This document shows positions 43,716 through 52,913 of a DNA stretch of 64,000 bases, one piece after another. Source of the DNA: Planctomycetaceae bacterium (GTDB taxonomy: Bacteria > Planctomycetota > Phycisphaerae > Sedimentisphaerales > Anaerohalosphaeraceae). A model generated the notes under the pieces. That model was not told the DNA's origin. It saw only the letters and a program-made list of their open reading frames with translations, and did no database searches. The translations under genes were made by a program, and so were the position numbers. The DNA lies in NCBI GenBank assembly GCA_021372945.1, contig JAJFTK010000019.1, positions 1-64,000 of the forward strand. The letters are read 5' to 3'. Each line of letters starts with the position of its first letter. Position 1 is the stretch's first letter.

Positions 43716-44705
43716 TTACTGCGTGAAGCCGGGCTTGCCGTCGTTGACCAAGTAGCTGTCATCACTGGTAACCGGCTGGTAAGTAGTATTAGTACCCAGG
43801 TTAAAACCCGGAGCGGTAAGCTGATTGGCCGCGCCGCAGCGAATCGCGTCTTCGGCCGCGTTGCCATAGACACGAGGCGTATAGATGTTGTCATTCTTAA
43901 CGCCAACATCACTTGTAGTCTCATAAGCGGTATGGCCATCGGCAAACATGACATTCTGCCCTTCACGTCCATGTGTGAAAGCATTGGCCCACTTAACGGA
44001 CTTGTCGGACTTGTTAACCGTCGAGTTCGTGACGAAATAGAGCCCCATACGCCCAATGCCATCCTGCCAATTCACGTCGTTCAGATTGGTCGCACCGGCA
44101 TATTGTATCTTCTTATCAAAATAAGGACTTCTGTCGGCCATTAAGGCAAACGCGGCCGAATGGGTGCCATCAGCCACATAACGGCTCTTGTTCCCCGTCG
44201 GTCCATAGGGCTGATGATACGCATAGCTGACGTGATCCTCAGGATAGCCCGAGCCTAGGCATAGCTGCTCATTACCGAAGTCCCACAATTGAACAATATC
44301 CAGCGGGTTGGGCGTAGCGCTGTTTTTGCCGTCATAGGGAGTCTGATCACTGGATGGACAGACAAAGGATTTGGGGCTGACATCCGCTTCACGGACCAGC
44401 AGGTACAGGCTGGCGCCTACGGTAATAGGGCCGCCGGTCGCCCAGACCTTGGCGAGGTTCTGAAATCCAGGCGTCACTCTTTCCCAGGGATGGTCAACAC
44501 CGCCGCCCTGGACTGCGTACTCGTCGTCGTAATCATTGGCATAGACGACCTGTGCGTTGCCGAGGCCCTTCAGGTTGGTACCACAGACAACGCGCTGGGC
44601 GATCTTTTTGACCTTGCTCAAGGCAGGCATCAAGATCGACAGCAACATGGCTATGATCGCAATAACGACCAATAGCTCAATTAGTGTAAAACCTCTCTTT
44701 TTCAT
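43716..44705 (-). CDS. Prepilin-like secreted protein
   Basis: It starts MKKRGFTLIELLVVIAIIAM, a short leader with Gly before the cleavage point and Glu at +5. The body has SFVCPSSDQ and, near the end, HGREGQNVMFADGH, close to the H-x9-DG signature of planctomycete/lentisphaeral pseudopilin-like families. It is exported through a type II/IV pilus-like system. GAAAGGGG lies before the ATG. An unusually folded leader RNA precedes it (44722-44809). It is placed on the minus strand within the polysaccharide cluster, transcribed separately. Confidence 0.88.
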   Translation of the reverse strand: MKKRGFTLIELLVVIAIIAMLLSILMPALSKVKKIAQRVVCGTNLKGLGNAQVVYANDYDDEYAVQGGGVDHPWERVTPGFQNLAKVWATGGPITVGASLYLLVREADVSPKSFVCPSSDQTPYDGKNSATPNPLDIVQLWDFGNEQLCLGSGYPEDHVSYAYHQPYGPTGNKSRYVADGTHSAAFALMADRSPYFDKKIQYAGATNLNDVNWQDGIGRMGLYFVTNSTVNKSDKSVKWANAFTHGREGQNVMFADGHTAYETTSDVGVKNDNIYTPRVYGNAAEDAIRCGAANQLTAPGFNLGTNTTYQPVTSDDSYLVNDGKPGFTQ

Positions 44706-44721
44706 CTAAATTCCCCTTTCT

Positions 44722-44809
44722 GGCAAGATTTACATAACCTCCGGCAGAGCCGAGACAAATAAGTGCTGTTTTCGCCCCAACGCAGGGCCTTTTCACTATA
44801 AATCTTGCC
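44722..44809 (-). promoter_or_regulatory. Candidate structured leader RNA of the prepilin-like gene
   Basis: A perfect 11-base inverted repeat, GGCAAGATTTA (44722-44732) and TAAATCTTGCC (44799-44809), encloses 66 bases. Inside are two further hairpins: CGGC-AGA-GCCG (44742-44752) and GCCC-GGGC (44774-44777 with 44785-44788). The outline is a three-way junction that ends four bases before the ribosome binding site. It matches no riboswitch class I know. Confidence 0.5.
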
Positions 44810-45273
44810 GGACAAAAGTTTTTTGACCGGAGGCGATCAACTTTAGCCTATGGCGATGCAACGACACTGTTTGAAAAAGAAAGGTGAAAAACCGGCAGGA
44901 CTCACAGAAAAAACATTCTTGAATATAATAATGGCTGCAAATATTAATTTTTACTGCTCGTGAATCCTATCCGTCTTCTCATCCCATTTTCACTCTGCAA
45001 TTTATCAAAGTTCAGTCTAAGTGTCAAGGCTAAAATTAACGCTGACAAAATAAAATTTGCGTATGACTTAAGGCACAATGGACAAAAGTATCCCATAATC
45101 TCCTTGACACTCAACCCTGATATGATTTATAATTTCAGCACGTGAGTTTGCGCTATTTCTATTTAACCTATGACACTGAATAAACTTATGACGATGCTTA
45201 AATAAGATCGCATGTAGTGGATGTTATAAGTATAGATTCTGTGCCAATAGAGACAGTCGCCCTTTAAGACATC
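44810..45273. other. AT-rich intergenic region without a supported gene
   Basis: The stretch separates the prepilin-like gene from the PMT-like gene. Short frames exist (for example 44960-45145) but they lack a ribosome site and recognisable protein character. It presumably holds promoters for both divergent genes; none is clear enough to place. Confidence 0.5.
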
Positions 45274-46851
45274 ATGATCAATAAATTCGAGAGCAAAAAC
45301 TTGAGAACAAAAGGGCTTTTGTTGGCTTCTTTTGTATTCCTGCTTGCAATAAGCTGGTTGATTTATGATTTTTGGGGGCACAAAGTGATCCAGGCCGCAT
45401 ACGACGGCAAAAGCCTCACAATTCTCAATAACCTTATAAAGTACCAAGACACCAAGCCTGTTGAGCATTATTTTTCCGTAGGCGACAATCTGTTTAGAAA
45501 AATTGCAATCGCTAGTCCTCTTTGTTTGCTGCTTATCTTTCTATTGGAGGAAGGCATAATATGGGTGAGTAGGAGGCAACCGATTGACTTCTCTGTTTCT
45601 CATGTCCGGCTTATTTTCTATGCAGCTTTATTTCTCAGACTTTTTTGTATTCTTTTTGCATTCAAATTGTTTCTCGTGGGCGATGAAGAATACTATTGGT
45701 CACTGACGAAAAACCTTTTCGCGGGTCATTTCGAACTGACCATTGTACGGCCGCCGCTCTGGGGTTACGTGCTTGGCATTCCGAATTTGATTAGCAGCAA
45801 TCCGCTTGCTTCCCGGATTTTCAATTCTTTGCTGGGCTCAATCGCTCCGGTTCTGGTTTACTTCCTGGGGACATTATGTTTTAGTAAAAAGACAGGGCTT
45901 GTTGCAGGACTTTTATTCGCCTTTTACCCCGAGCACATCGGCTTTTCCCATTATTTATGGTCAGAGGTCTTGTTCGGGATATTTGCGTTATTGAGCTTTA
46001 TCTTCTTTTTCTATTGGCTCAAATATCGCAGCAAGAAAGCTTTTTATTTCTGTTTTGCCGTTTTGTCTCTAAGTCTTTTAACAAAGGAGTTTACGGTTAT
46101 CTTCTTCGCTGCGTTTATTTTGATCCTATTCCTTAAACGAGAAAGCGTTAAGTCATTTTTATACCAAACCTTGGCAAGTTCAGCTGTCTTTCTCTTGCCG
46201 GTTGCGCTCTACTCCCTTGCAGCTTCCTTGAGCACAAACCAGATCGTGCTCTTGAACTTGTCCCCGGTCTCGAATTTTCGTTATGCTGCCGGTTTGGATT
46301 CTAAGTTTCAGTGCCCGCAAGGCCAGGAACGGCAGGCGTTTGCGGCCGAGTTCTGGGATTATTTCATGAGCCTCAGCCTGCGAGAAAGAATTCGTTTCAC
46401 AAAATCCCAGTTCTACAATCTCTGGACGCCAAATTCATTTCCTATTACTCGTCTGGCTACCAAGCCCATTCCCGATGCATGGAGCTGGAGCTATGGTTTT
46501 ACTAATCCGCATTTAAATGTAATAATAGCCTTCATTGCAGGTTATTACATTATTATCGTTTTATTAGGGCTCGCGGGTTTTTGCCTGTCTGATTTCGAGC
46601 TTTTTTCCCTTTGTTCATTGCTGTGCTTGTCTCTATTGTCCGCCGGCTCGGTTATTTGCTTTTTCCGTTCGAGATTCAGGTTGCCCTTCTTCTTTATCTT
46701 TATTCTTTTTGCAGCTGAATTCGTTGTAAATTACCGGCAATGTGCCGCAAACCTGAAAAACCCTATTCGGTCATTTCTCCTGACAGCATTTTGCATTTTA
46801 TTCGTATTAATCTTGATTGACAAAATACCCTTGTTGGGTCAGTTGGGTTAA
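45274..46851 (+). CDS. PMT/ArnT-like membrane glycosyltransferase (GT39/GT83 type)
   Basis: The 525-residue protein has about ten membrane helices. Between the first and the main set lies FLVGDEEYYWSLTKNLFAGHF, with the acidic DEE expected for the metal/lipid-phosphate site of GT-C enzymes, followed by RPPLWGYVLGIPN. Such enzymes use lipid-phosphate sugars to decorate proteins or lipids on the outer face. The gene is more AT-rich than most neighbours, suggesting separate origin. It precedes a GT2 gene that could make its lipid-linked donor. Confidence 0.78.
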   Translation: MINKFESKNLRTKGLLLASFVFLLAISWLIYDFWGHKVIQAAYDGKSLTILNNLIKYQDTKPVEHYFSVGDNLFRKIAIASPLCLLLIFLLEEGIIWVSRRQPIDFSVSHVRLIFYAALFLRLFCILFAFKLFLVGDEEYYWSLTKNLFAGHFELTIVRPPLWGYVLGIPNLISSNPLASRIFNSLLGSIAPVLVYFLGTLCFSKKTGLVAGLLFAFYPEHIGFSHYLWSEVLFGIFALLSFIFFFYWLKYRSKKAFYFCFAVLSLSLLTKEFTVIFFAAFILILFLKRESVKSFLYQTLASSAVFLLPVALYSLAASLSTNQIVLLNLSPVSNFRYAAGLDSKFQCPQGQERQAFAAEFWDYFMSLSLRERIRFTKSQFYNLWTPNSFPITRLATKPIPDAWSWSYGFTNPHLNVIIAFIAGYYIIIVLLGLAGFCLSDFELFSLCSLLCLSLLSAGSVICFFRSRFRLPFFFIFILFAAEFVVNYRQCAANLKNPIRSFLLTAFCILFVLILIDKIPLLGQLG

Positions 46852-46888
46852 CGCAGCCTGATAGCACGGCGCGCAAGAATGGCTGATT

Positions 46889-47635
46889 ATGCTTGAAGAA
46901 AAAAAGATTGTCGTAGTGATGCCGGCGTATAATGCGGCCAGGACGCTGCAAAAAACCTATGATGATATCGTCCGGCAGAATATTGTGGACCATATCATCA
47001 TTGTGGATGACGCCAGTCATGATAATACGGCCGATATTGCCGCCGGACTGCCGAAAGCGATCGTTCACGTGCATCCGGAGAATCGGGGCTATGGATCCAA
47101 TCAGAAGACCTGTTACCGTCTTGCCCTTGAAACCGATGCCGATATCATTGCGATGGTGCATCCTGACTATCAATATGACCCGCGCGTTCTTACGCCGGCG
47201 GTCCATTTCATTACAAAAGATATCTGCGATATCATCTTGGGGTCTCGGATAAGGACGCGTAAAGAAACCCTCAAAGGCGGGATGCCGCTATACAAGTACC
47301 TTGCCAATCGGTTCCTGACGGCCGTTGAAAACACCGGGTTCGGCCAGAACGTAGGCGACTTCCATTCCGGGTTCCGGGTTTACAGTCGTAAAGTGCTTGA
47401 AAGCATCGCTTACGAGCAGAACTCGGACGATTTTATCTTTGACACGGAGTTTCTTGCACAGGCGATCTACAGGGGGTTCCGAGTGGGCGATGTGCCGATC
47501 CCGACCAAGTATGAAAAGGATTCTTCGTCGATCAACTTTCGGCGCAGCTTAAAATACGGTTTCCAATGCGTTTGGATCGTCTGCAAGTACTTACTGCAGA
47601 GGTCCGGATTGTTTATGTTCAAGATCTTCCAATGA
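46889..47635 (+). CDS. GT2-family glycosyltransferase (DPM1-like)
   Basis: A 248-residue GT-A enzyme without membrane helices. VVMPAYNAARTL opens the fold, IIVDDASHDNT gives the nucleotide-binding Asp pair, MVHPDYQYDP is the DxD-like site and ILGSRIRTR follows. The size and order match dolichol-phosphate-mannose synthase-like enzymes that load sugar onto polyprenyl phosphate. That would supply the PMT-like enzyme directly upstream. The next gene begins 21 bases later. Confidence 0.86.
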   Translation: MLEEKKIVVVMPAYNAARTLQKTYDDIVRQNIVDHIIIVDDASHDNTADIAAGLPKAIVHVHPENRGYGSNQKTCYRLALETDADIIAMVHPDYQYDPRVLTPAVHFITKDICDIILGSRIRTRKETLKGGMPLYKYLANRFLTAVENTGFGQNVGDFHSGFRVYSRKVLESIAYEQNSDDFIFDTEFLAQAIYRGFRVGDVPIPTKYEKDSSSINFRRSLKYGFQCVWIVCKYLLQRSGLFMFKIFQ

Positions 47636-47656
47636 CCGATGAATCGATCGTGACGT

Positions 47657-48403
47657 ATGGCCAACTTTAGACCGCTGAAAAATTACATTTTGTATTGCCT
47701 CGAGCATCTTTGCGCCGCGTATCCGCTGGAGGGGCCCTTTCTTGACGCGGGCTGCGGCCAGGGCGATGTCTCGGAATACCTGGCGCAAAAAGGGTTTAAA
47801 GGCAAGGCGATCGATGTGTCCGAGCAAGCGTTCGCTGCCGCCCGGCGGCGATTCGAACAGAGCAACCTGGTAGTCGTCGAACAGAAGGATCTCTTTAGTG
47901 AGTCGGGGGCTTATTCTCTAGTTCTCCTGTTCGATGTGCTGGAACATATTGAAGACGATGCCGCCGTTCTGCAAAAGGTGTGTTCTCTGTTAAATCCATC
48001 GGGGCACCTGGTGTTGACGCTGCCCAGCAATCCCAGGGAGTGGCGATGGGACGACGATTATTACGGACATGTAAGGCGCTATACGCCGGAAGAGATCGGG
48101 CGGAAATTGGAAAGCAGCGGGCTTGAACCTATCGCGGCGTGGGATTTTACGTTCCCGGTCTTCTGGCTGATGCGCCGGCTGTACACGCGATTTCGCAGCA
48201 ATCCGCTCCGGCAGGACCAGGATAATGCGCAAAAGACCCGAATGAGCGCATGCCGGAATGCCTGGGACATGCCGCTTTCAACGACGCTTTCAAAGGATTC
48301 TTTTTTGTGGCGCATGGTTTACGCGATCTCGTTTAAGTACTTTCGACAAAAGGTCCATCGCGGGCACGAGATGATCATCCTGGCCAGAAAACGGAACCTC
48401 TGA
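47657..48403 (+). CDS. Class I SAM-dependent methyltransferase
   Basis: Residues ~20-40 carry FLDAGCGQGDVSEYLA, the SAM-binding motif I. Later come VLLFDVLEHIEDD (motif post-I to IV) and LVLTLPSNPREW. The fold matches small-molecule or sugar methyltransferases of the UbiE/COQ5 type common in glycan clusters. It is probably co-transcribed with the GT2 and PMT-like genes; its acceptor is unknown. Confidence 0.85.
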   Translation: MANFRPLKNYILYCLEHLCAAYPLEGPFLDAGCGQGDVSEYLAQKGFKGKAIDVSEQAFAAARRRFEQSNLVVVEQKDLFSESGAYSLVLLFDVLEHIEDDAAVLQKVCSLLNPSGHLVLTLPSNPREWRWDDDYYGHVRRYTPEEIGRKLESSGLEPIAAWDFTFPVFWLMRRLYTRFRSNPLRQDQDNAQKTRMSACRNAWDMPLSTTLSKDSFLWRMVYAISFKYFRQKVHRGHEMIILARKRNL

Positions 48404-48442
48404 GCATCGCACCATTTCAACGCAAAAATATCCGCGGCAAAC

Positions 48443-48470
48443 TTGCAAATTCTCGATTTTCGAATAAGAT
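48443..48470 (+). promoter_or_regulatory. Candidate promoter of the UDP-sugar pyrophosphorylase unit
   Basis: TTGCAA (48443-48448), a 16-base spacer and TAAGAT (48465-48470) lie 49 bases before ATG 48520. Confidence 0.4.
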
Positions 48471-48519
48471 GCAAACCGAAGTTTTTACTTTTTTATCCCG
48501 TTCAAACCAGTGAGGCTTA

Positions 48520-49935
48520 ATGGATATCGCACAGGCAGCAAAAGAACTGAAAAAAATACACCAGGAGCATGTTCTGCGATGGTACGAGGATGTTTCGGAA
48601 CCGCAGCAGCGGCAATTGCTTGGGCAAATCGGTGAACTCAGCTTCAGCAAGATCCCGCAGTGGGTCCAACAGTATGTCAAAGGGCCCGGCGCGATCCAAT
48701 TGCCTGAATCGTTCGAACCGGCGCCCGCCTACCCGGCACAGCCGGGGCCGCGGCAGGCGAAAAAATATGCAGAAGCGGTCGAATTAGGCCAGAATCTCAT
48801 CCGCAGCGGCGAGGTAGCCGGATTTGTCGTCGCCGGGGGGCAGGGAACACGGCTGGGTTTCGATGGGCCCAAGGGGAATTTCCCAATCTCGCCGGTTCGC
48901 AAGAAGACGCTGTTCCAGATCTTCGCCGAGACTCTCCTGGCGGCTTCAAGAAAATACGGCGCCAGGATCCCGTTCTATATCATGACCAGCCCGCTTAACT
49001 ATCAAGCGACGGTGGAGATCTTCGAAAACGCAGGCTGCTACGGGATGGACAAGGCGGATATCGTGATCTTCCAACAGGGTACGCTGCCGAATTTCGGTTT
49101 TGACGGGCGGATCCTGATGGCGGATAAAGGGCGAATCGCGACCAGCCCCGATGGGCACGGCGGCAGCTTAAAGGCGCTGTACGTGTCCGGAGCGGTTGAA
49201 GATATGCGTCGGCGCCGAGTCGAGTATCTCAGCTACTGGCAAGTTGATAATCCGCTGGTCAAACTGATCGATCCGCTGTTCATCGGCCTGCACGCGCTCG
49301 ATAGGGCGGAGATGAGTTCCAAGGCGCTCAAGAAAGCGGGGCCGCTTGAGAAGGTCGGCAATTTTTGCCTGGTGAACGGCAAGATAACCGTCATCGAGTA
49401 CAGCGATCTGCCGGATGCGGCGGCGATGCGGAAGAACGCGGACGGCTCGCTGGCCATTGACATGGGTTCGATCGGAATCCACCTGATCAACAGGAGTTTC
49501 ATCGAGCGGCTCAACGCCGGCGGCGATTTCCTGCTGCCGCTGCATAAGGCGGTCAAGAAGATCCCCTGCCTTGACGAACAGGGTAAAGCAGTCCATCCTG
49601 ATACGCCCAATGGCGTAAAGCTCGAGACCTTCGTGTTCGATGCGCTGCCGCTGGCGAGCAACTCCATCATCCTTGAAACATTGCGTCAGGAAGAATTCTC
49701 GCCCGTTAAAAACGCCGCGGGCGCAGACAGCGCTGAGGTAACACACCGCATGATGATCGAACGCGCGGCCGGCTGGCTGGAGGCTGCGGGACTTTCGGTT
49801 CCGCGCACAGCCGACGGCACGGTTGACTGCGCACTTGAAATTGCGCCCGATTTCGCGCTGAGCCCGGAAGAAATTTCGGCCCGGAAAGACAAAATTCCGC
49901 CAATAAAGCCCGGCGGGAAGGTCTATTTGGGATAG
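48520..49935 (+). CDS. UDP-N-acetylhexosamine/UDP-glucose pyrophosphorylase, eukaryote-type (UAP1-like)
   Basis: The 471-residue protein has VVAGGQGTRLGFDGPKG, the UDPGP-family nucleotide loop, then FYIMTSPLNYQATVEIFE, FQQGTLPNF, TSPDGHGGSLKAL and SYWQVDNPLVKLIDP. This is the set seen in eukaryotic UDP-N-acetylglucosamine pyrophosphorylases, not in bacterial GlmU or GalU. The reaction is UTP plus sugar-1-phosphate to UDP-sugar. It likely feeds the glycosyltransferases around it. Two copies of GCTGCCGCTG in its coding region (49533 and 49644) flank exactly the part missing from a decayed copy at 53855. Confidence 0.9.
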   Translation: MDIAQAAKELKKIHQEHVLRWYEDVSEPQQRQLLGQIGELSFSKIPQWVQQYVKGPGAIQLPESFEPAPAYPAQPGPRQAKKYAEAVELGQNLIRSGEVAGFVVAGGQGTRLGFDGPKGNFPISPVRKKTLFQIFAETLLAASRKYGARIPFYIMTSPLNYQATVEIFENAGCYGMDKADIVIFQQGTLPNFGFDGRILMADKGRIATSPDGHGGSLKALYVSGAVEDMRRRRVEYLSYWQVDNPLVKLIDPLFIGLHALDRAEMSSKALKKAGPLEKVGNFCLVNGKITVIEYSDLPDAAAMRKNADGSLAIDMGSIGIHLINRSFIERLNAGGDFLLPLHKAVKKIPCLDEQGKAVHPDTPNGVKLETFVFDALPLASNSIILETLRQEEFSPVKNAAGADSAEVTHRMMIERAAGWLEAAGLSVPRTADGTVDCALEIAPDFALSPEEISARKDKIPPIKPGGKVYLG

Positions 49936-50001
49936 ACTGAGGCCCCGCTGCGGTACGGCCCTCTTTTAAATTACGCAGGGAGGATACTCACAATTGGAAA
50001 A

Positions 50002-51138
50002 ATGATCCTGACATTTGATGTTGCGGTCAGCAACACAGAACTGTTCAGAGAATTGGGTGAAGCCGTCAGAAATCACCTGATCGGCTTTGGATATGATAGT
50101 CGCGTGGTTTTGGCACCGCAGGAAATCCAGCGGTGCCCTGATGCCCTGCTGTTCATCTGCAACTCCGAGCTCCTGGAATTATTCGAACCCACGCTGCACC
50201 AATGCCAGCGCAGACCTGTCACGTTCTGGTGGTACCTCGAGCCGCTGCCGCCGGACAACCTGCCGCCGGAAGCTGCCAACATCGCTCGTCGCCTCGCCGG
50301 ATGTTCATGGCCGCAAATTATTACCGATCCTTTTCCGTTCACCGGATGTTTGTTTGGTAAACGTCAGAGGGGAGCAAAACCAAAACGCAACAACCTGACC
50401 ACTCTTTGCCAAAAGATACTCTCTTGTCAGCTCAAGCGGAACTTGCGGAAAATGGGTTATGACTGCACCAGTCTGAGCCACCTGGACCTTTATAAAACGA
50501 CGTGCCGCCTGGAACAGATTCCGGCAGTCTGTAAACAAGCCGCAGTTGATTTTGCTTTTAGCAGTACGATCTCTCGCTGCGGCGCGCTGCGCAAAGCGGG
50601 TGTCGATGCTCATTTTGTGCCGGTCGGTTTCGATCCGCTGTATGGCGAGAATCGCAATATACGGCGGGACATTGATGTTGTGTTCCTCGGGCATATCCGT
50701 TCTAGAAATGATCGGCGCGATGCGATCGTACGCCTGGTTCAAAAAGAGCTTGGGCTGCGAGGCTATCGCATGGAAGTGCTCACACAGGACTATTATGGGA
50801 GCAAACGCAACGACGTGATCAATCGCAGCAAAATACTGCTTCACGTTGTAAGAATGCCATGGGAACTGCCGGGAATGAGACTTCTAATCGGCGCAGGCGG
50901 CGGCGCATTGAATGTGACGACCGGGTTCTCCGGAAATGCCGCCCCTTATGTTGAAGGCCGGCATTTCATCGACTCTTCGCCTTCAAATCTGGTAAACACG
51001 TTGTTGTACTATCTGCAAAATGAGACACAGCGGCGAGCCATTGCTGATCAGACCTATGAATATGTAAAAAGCGAGATTTCGCTGGGTAAATCGATTCTAC
51101 GGATACTGGAGCATTATCATGCACATTCAACTGTTTGA
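50002..51138 (+). CDS. Glycosyltransferase (group 1, CgeB-like)
   Basis: A 378-residue GT-B-like protein. The C-terminal half has DVVFLGHIRSRNDRRD, a start-of-domain strand, then NRSKILLHVVRMPWELPGMRLLIGAG and PYVEGRHFIDSSPSNLVNTLLYYL, as in the Glyco_trans_1_2/CgeB group. The N-terminal half is weakly conserved, as usual. GGGAGGA lies about 20 bases before ATG 50002. It overlaps the aminotransferase gene by 20 bases, so translation is coupled. Confidence 0.72.
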   Translation: MILTFDVAVSNTELFRELGEAVRNHLIGFGYDSRVVLAPQEIQRCPDALLFICNSELLELFEPTLHQCQRRPVTFWWYLEPLPPDNLPPEAANIARRLAGCSWPQIITDPFPFTGCLFGKRQRGAKPKRNNLTTLCQKILSCQLKRNLRKMGYDCTSLSHLDLYKTTCRLEQIPAVCKQAAVDFAFSSTISRCGALRKAGVDAHFVPVGFDPLYGENRNIRRDIDVVFLGHIRSRNDRRDAIVRLVQKELGLRGYRMEVLTQDYYGSKRNDVINRSKILLHVVRMPWELPGMRLLIGAGGGALNVTTGFSGNAAPYVEGRHFIDSSPSNLVNTLLYYLQNETQRRAIADQTYEYVKSEISLGKSILRILEHYHAHSTV

Positions 51139-52222
51139 CCCGGTCATCTGTGAGGAGGCCATTCGGGACGTCAGTAGAGTACTTCGTTCTGGCTGGCTTG
51201 GCACCGGACCGAAAACCAAGGCGTTTGAAGAGCAATTTGCCGCTTACATAGGCATGCCTTATTGTGTCGGGGTCAATTCCTGCACTGCCGCTCTGCATTT
51301 GGGACTGCAGCTTCTGAATTTGCCGGCCGATACGGAGGTGATTTCGACACCGATCACTTTCGTTTCGACGAACCATGCCATTCTGTATAATCGCTGCAAA
51401 CCCGTATTTGCAGATATCCAGCCGGAGACGGGCAATTTAGATATCGAATCCGTGCGCCGCCGCATCACAGAGCGAACCGGAGCGATCATGATCATGCATT
51501 TCGGCGGATATCCCTGCGACCTGGACGAGTTTTACGAGCTGTCTGGCCAAACCGGTATCCCCATCATCGAAGATTGCGCCCATGCCTGCGGAGCATCTTA
51601 TAAAGGACGGCACATTGGCAGTCACGGCAACATTCACGCCTTCTCCTTCCATGCGGTGAAGAATTTGCCCATGGGAGACGGCGGGGCTTTAACGATCCGC
51701 TCCGAGGAATATTATCAGCGACTTGGGAGACTTCGCTGGCTCGGCATCAATCGAGACACTTTCAAGCGAACCTCCCACAACAGCTACAAATGGCAATATG
51801 ATGTCAGCGAGGTCGGATATAAATACCAGCTCAATGACATCCATGCGGCTATTGGACTGGCCCAATTGGCGCAGCTTGACGCGAACAACGCGCGCCGGGC
51901 CGCTATTGCGGCGCGTTACGAGAGGGCATTATCGAATGTCCCCGGACTAAAGCTCTTGAAATATAAAAATGATCGCGTCAGCAGCCGTCACCTGTTCTGC
52001 ATCCAGGTCCAACACCGCGACGATCTGATCAGCAAACTGGACGAAAACCATATCAGCACCGGTGTTCATTATCTGCGCAATGATCATTTTTCGATGTACC
52101 AGAAACAGGAGCTGCCCTGTGCGGAGCAATTCTGGCAAACCGTCATGTCCCTGCCGATGCATCTGCGGCTCACGGACGAGGACGTTGATTATATCGCCGA
52201 TACGGTACGAAAGGGATGGTGA
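51119..52222 (+). CDS. DegT/DnrJ/EryC1/StrS-family sugar aminotransferase
   Basis: PLP enzymes of this family convert keto-sugars on nucleotide carriers to amino sugars. Visible: GTGPKTKAFEEQFAAYIG, VGVNSCTAALHLGL, FGGYPCDLDE, IEDCAHACGA (PLP Asp) and SFHAVKNLPMGDGG (PLP Lys). GGAG precedes ATG 51119 within the upstream gene. Its stop overlaps the start of an acetyltransferase gene as ATGA. The pair is the usual arrangement for N-acetylated 4-amino sugars, as in PglE/PglD or PerA/PerB systems. Confidence 0.9.
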   Translation: MHIQLFDPVICEEAIRDVSRVLRSGWLGTGPKTKAFEEQFAAYIGMPYCVGVNSCTAALHLGLQLLNLPADTEVISTPITFVSTNHAILYNRCKPVFADIQPETGNLDIESVRRRITERTGAIMIMHFGGYPCDLDEFYELSGQTGIPIIEDCAHACGASYKGRHIGSHGNIHAFSFHAVKNLPMGDGGALTIRSEEYYQRLGRLRWLGINRDTFKRTSHNSYKWQYDVSEVGYKYQLNDIHAAIGLAQLAQLDANNARRAAIAARYERALSNVPGLKLLKYKNDRVSSRHLFCIQVQHRDDLISKLDENHISTGVHYLRNDHFSMYQKQELPCAEQFWQTVMSLPMHLRLTDEDVDYIADTVRKGW

Positions 52223-52866
52223 TGAGCAAACGACGATTGCTGATCCTGGGAAATCGAACGCTGGCCAGCGCTATTGCCGACCAGGCGGCAGACGATCCGA
52301 CGGTCGAGATAACTGCGTTCGTTGAAAACATGGATCGACAGAGATGCACCGAACAGCTCGATGGTCTTCCTATCTTGTGGATCGACGATATTGCCGAAAT
52401 GGCGCGGACTCATAGCGCGGTCTGCGCCTTGGCAACTACATTTCGGAGCCGGTTTGTCGAGCAGGCCCATGTCCTGGGAATGCCGTTCGCCACGCTTGTG
52501 CATCCGACCGCCTGTATCTCCTCCAGGAGCACCCTGGGACAGGGCACGATCGTCAGCCCCGGCGTTGTCATCAGCGTGCATACGAAGATCGGGCAGCATG
52601 TAATCATCAATCGCGGCGTTCTCATCGGGCACCACACCACAGTGGACGATTACGCGACGATTCAGCCCGGAGCCAATATCGCAGGGTTATGCTCCATCGG
52701 GCACAGTACCTATGTCGGCATGGGCGCGATTATCCTGGATCATCTGAAGATAGGAGCACATTCGATCGTCGCAGCCGGAGCAGTGGTGACTTCAGACGTA
52801 CCGGACCATGTTCAAGTAATGGGCGTACCGGCGCGTATTGTGAAGGAAAATGTTGACGGCAAATAG
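52222..52866 (+). CDS. PglD/NeuD-family sugar acetyltransferase
   Basis: ATG 52222 (ATGA overlap with the aminotransferase stop, GAAAGGGA upstream) is preferred to 52216. The N-terminal Rossmann-like part has LLILGNRTLASAIADQA. From residue ~90 a left-handed beta helix of hexapeptide repeats runs through TIVSPGVVIS, HVIINRGVLIGHHTTVDDY and IGAHSIVAAGAVVTSDVP. Such enzymes acetylate the amino group set by the partner aminotransferase using acetyl-CoA. It is the last gene of the plus-strand polysaccharide cluster. Confidence 0.9.
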   Translation: MSKRRLLILGNRTLASAIADQAADDPTVEITAFVENMDRQRCTEQLDGLPILWIDDIAEMARTHSAVCALATTFRSRFVEQAHVLGMPFATLVHPTACISSRSTLGQGTIVSPGVVISVHTKIGQHVIINRGVLIGHHTTVDDYATIQPGANIAGLCSIGHSTYVGMGAIILDHLKIGAHSIVAAGAVVTSDVPDHVQVMGVPARIVKENVDGK

Positions 52867-52913
52867 TAGTGACCACAGCAGTCTTTGTGTTGCCGGACAT
52901 ATCGAACAATCTT

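Noticed and set aside
44722..44900. c-di-GMP-I riboswitch considered for the prepilin leader
   Set aside because: The conserved GCAAA-type and tetraloop-receptor bases of that class are not found on either strand; only the fold is notable.
44960..45145. 61-codon frame in the intergenic region
   Set aside because: AT-rich random-looking frame, no ribosome site, no neighbour coupling.
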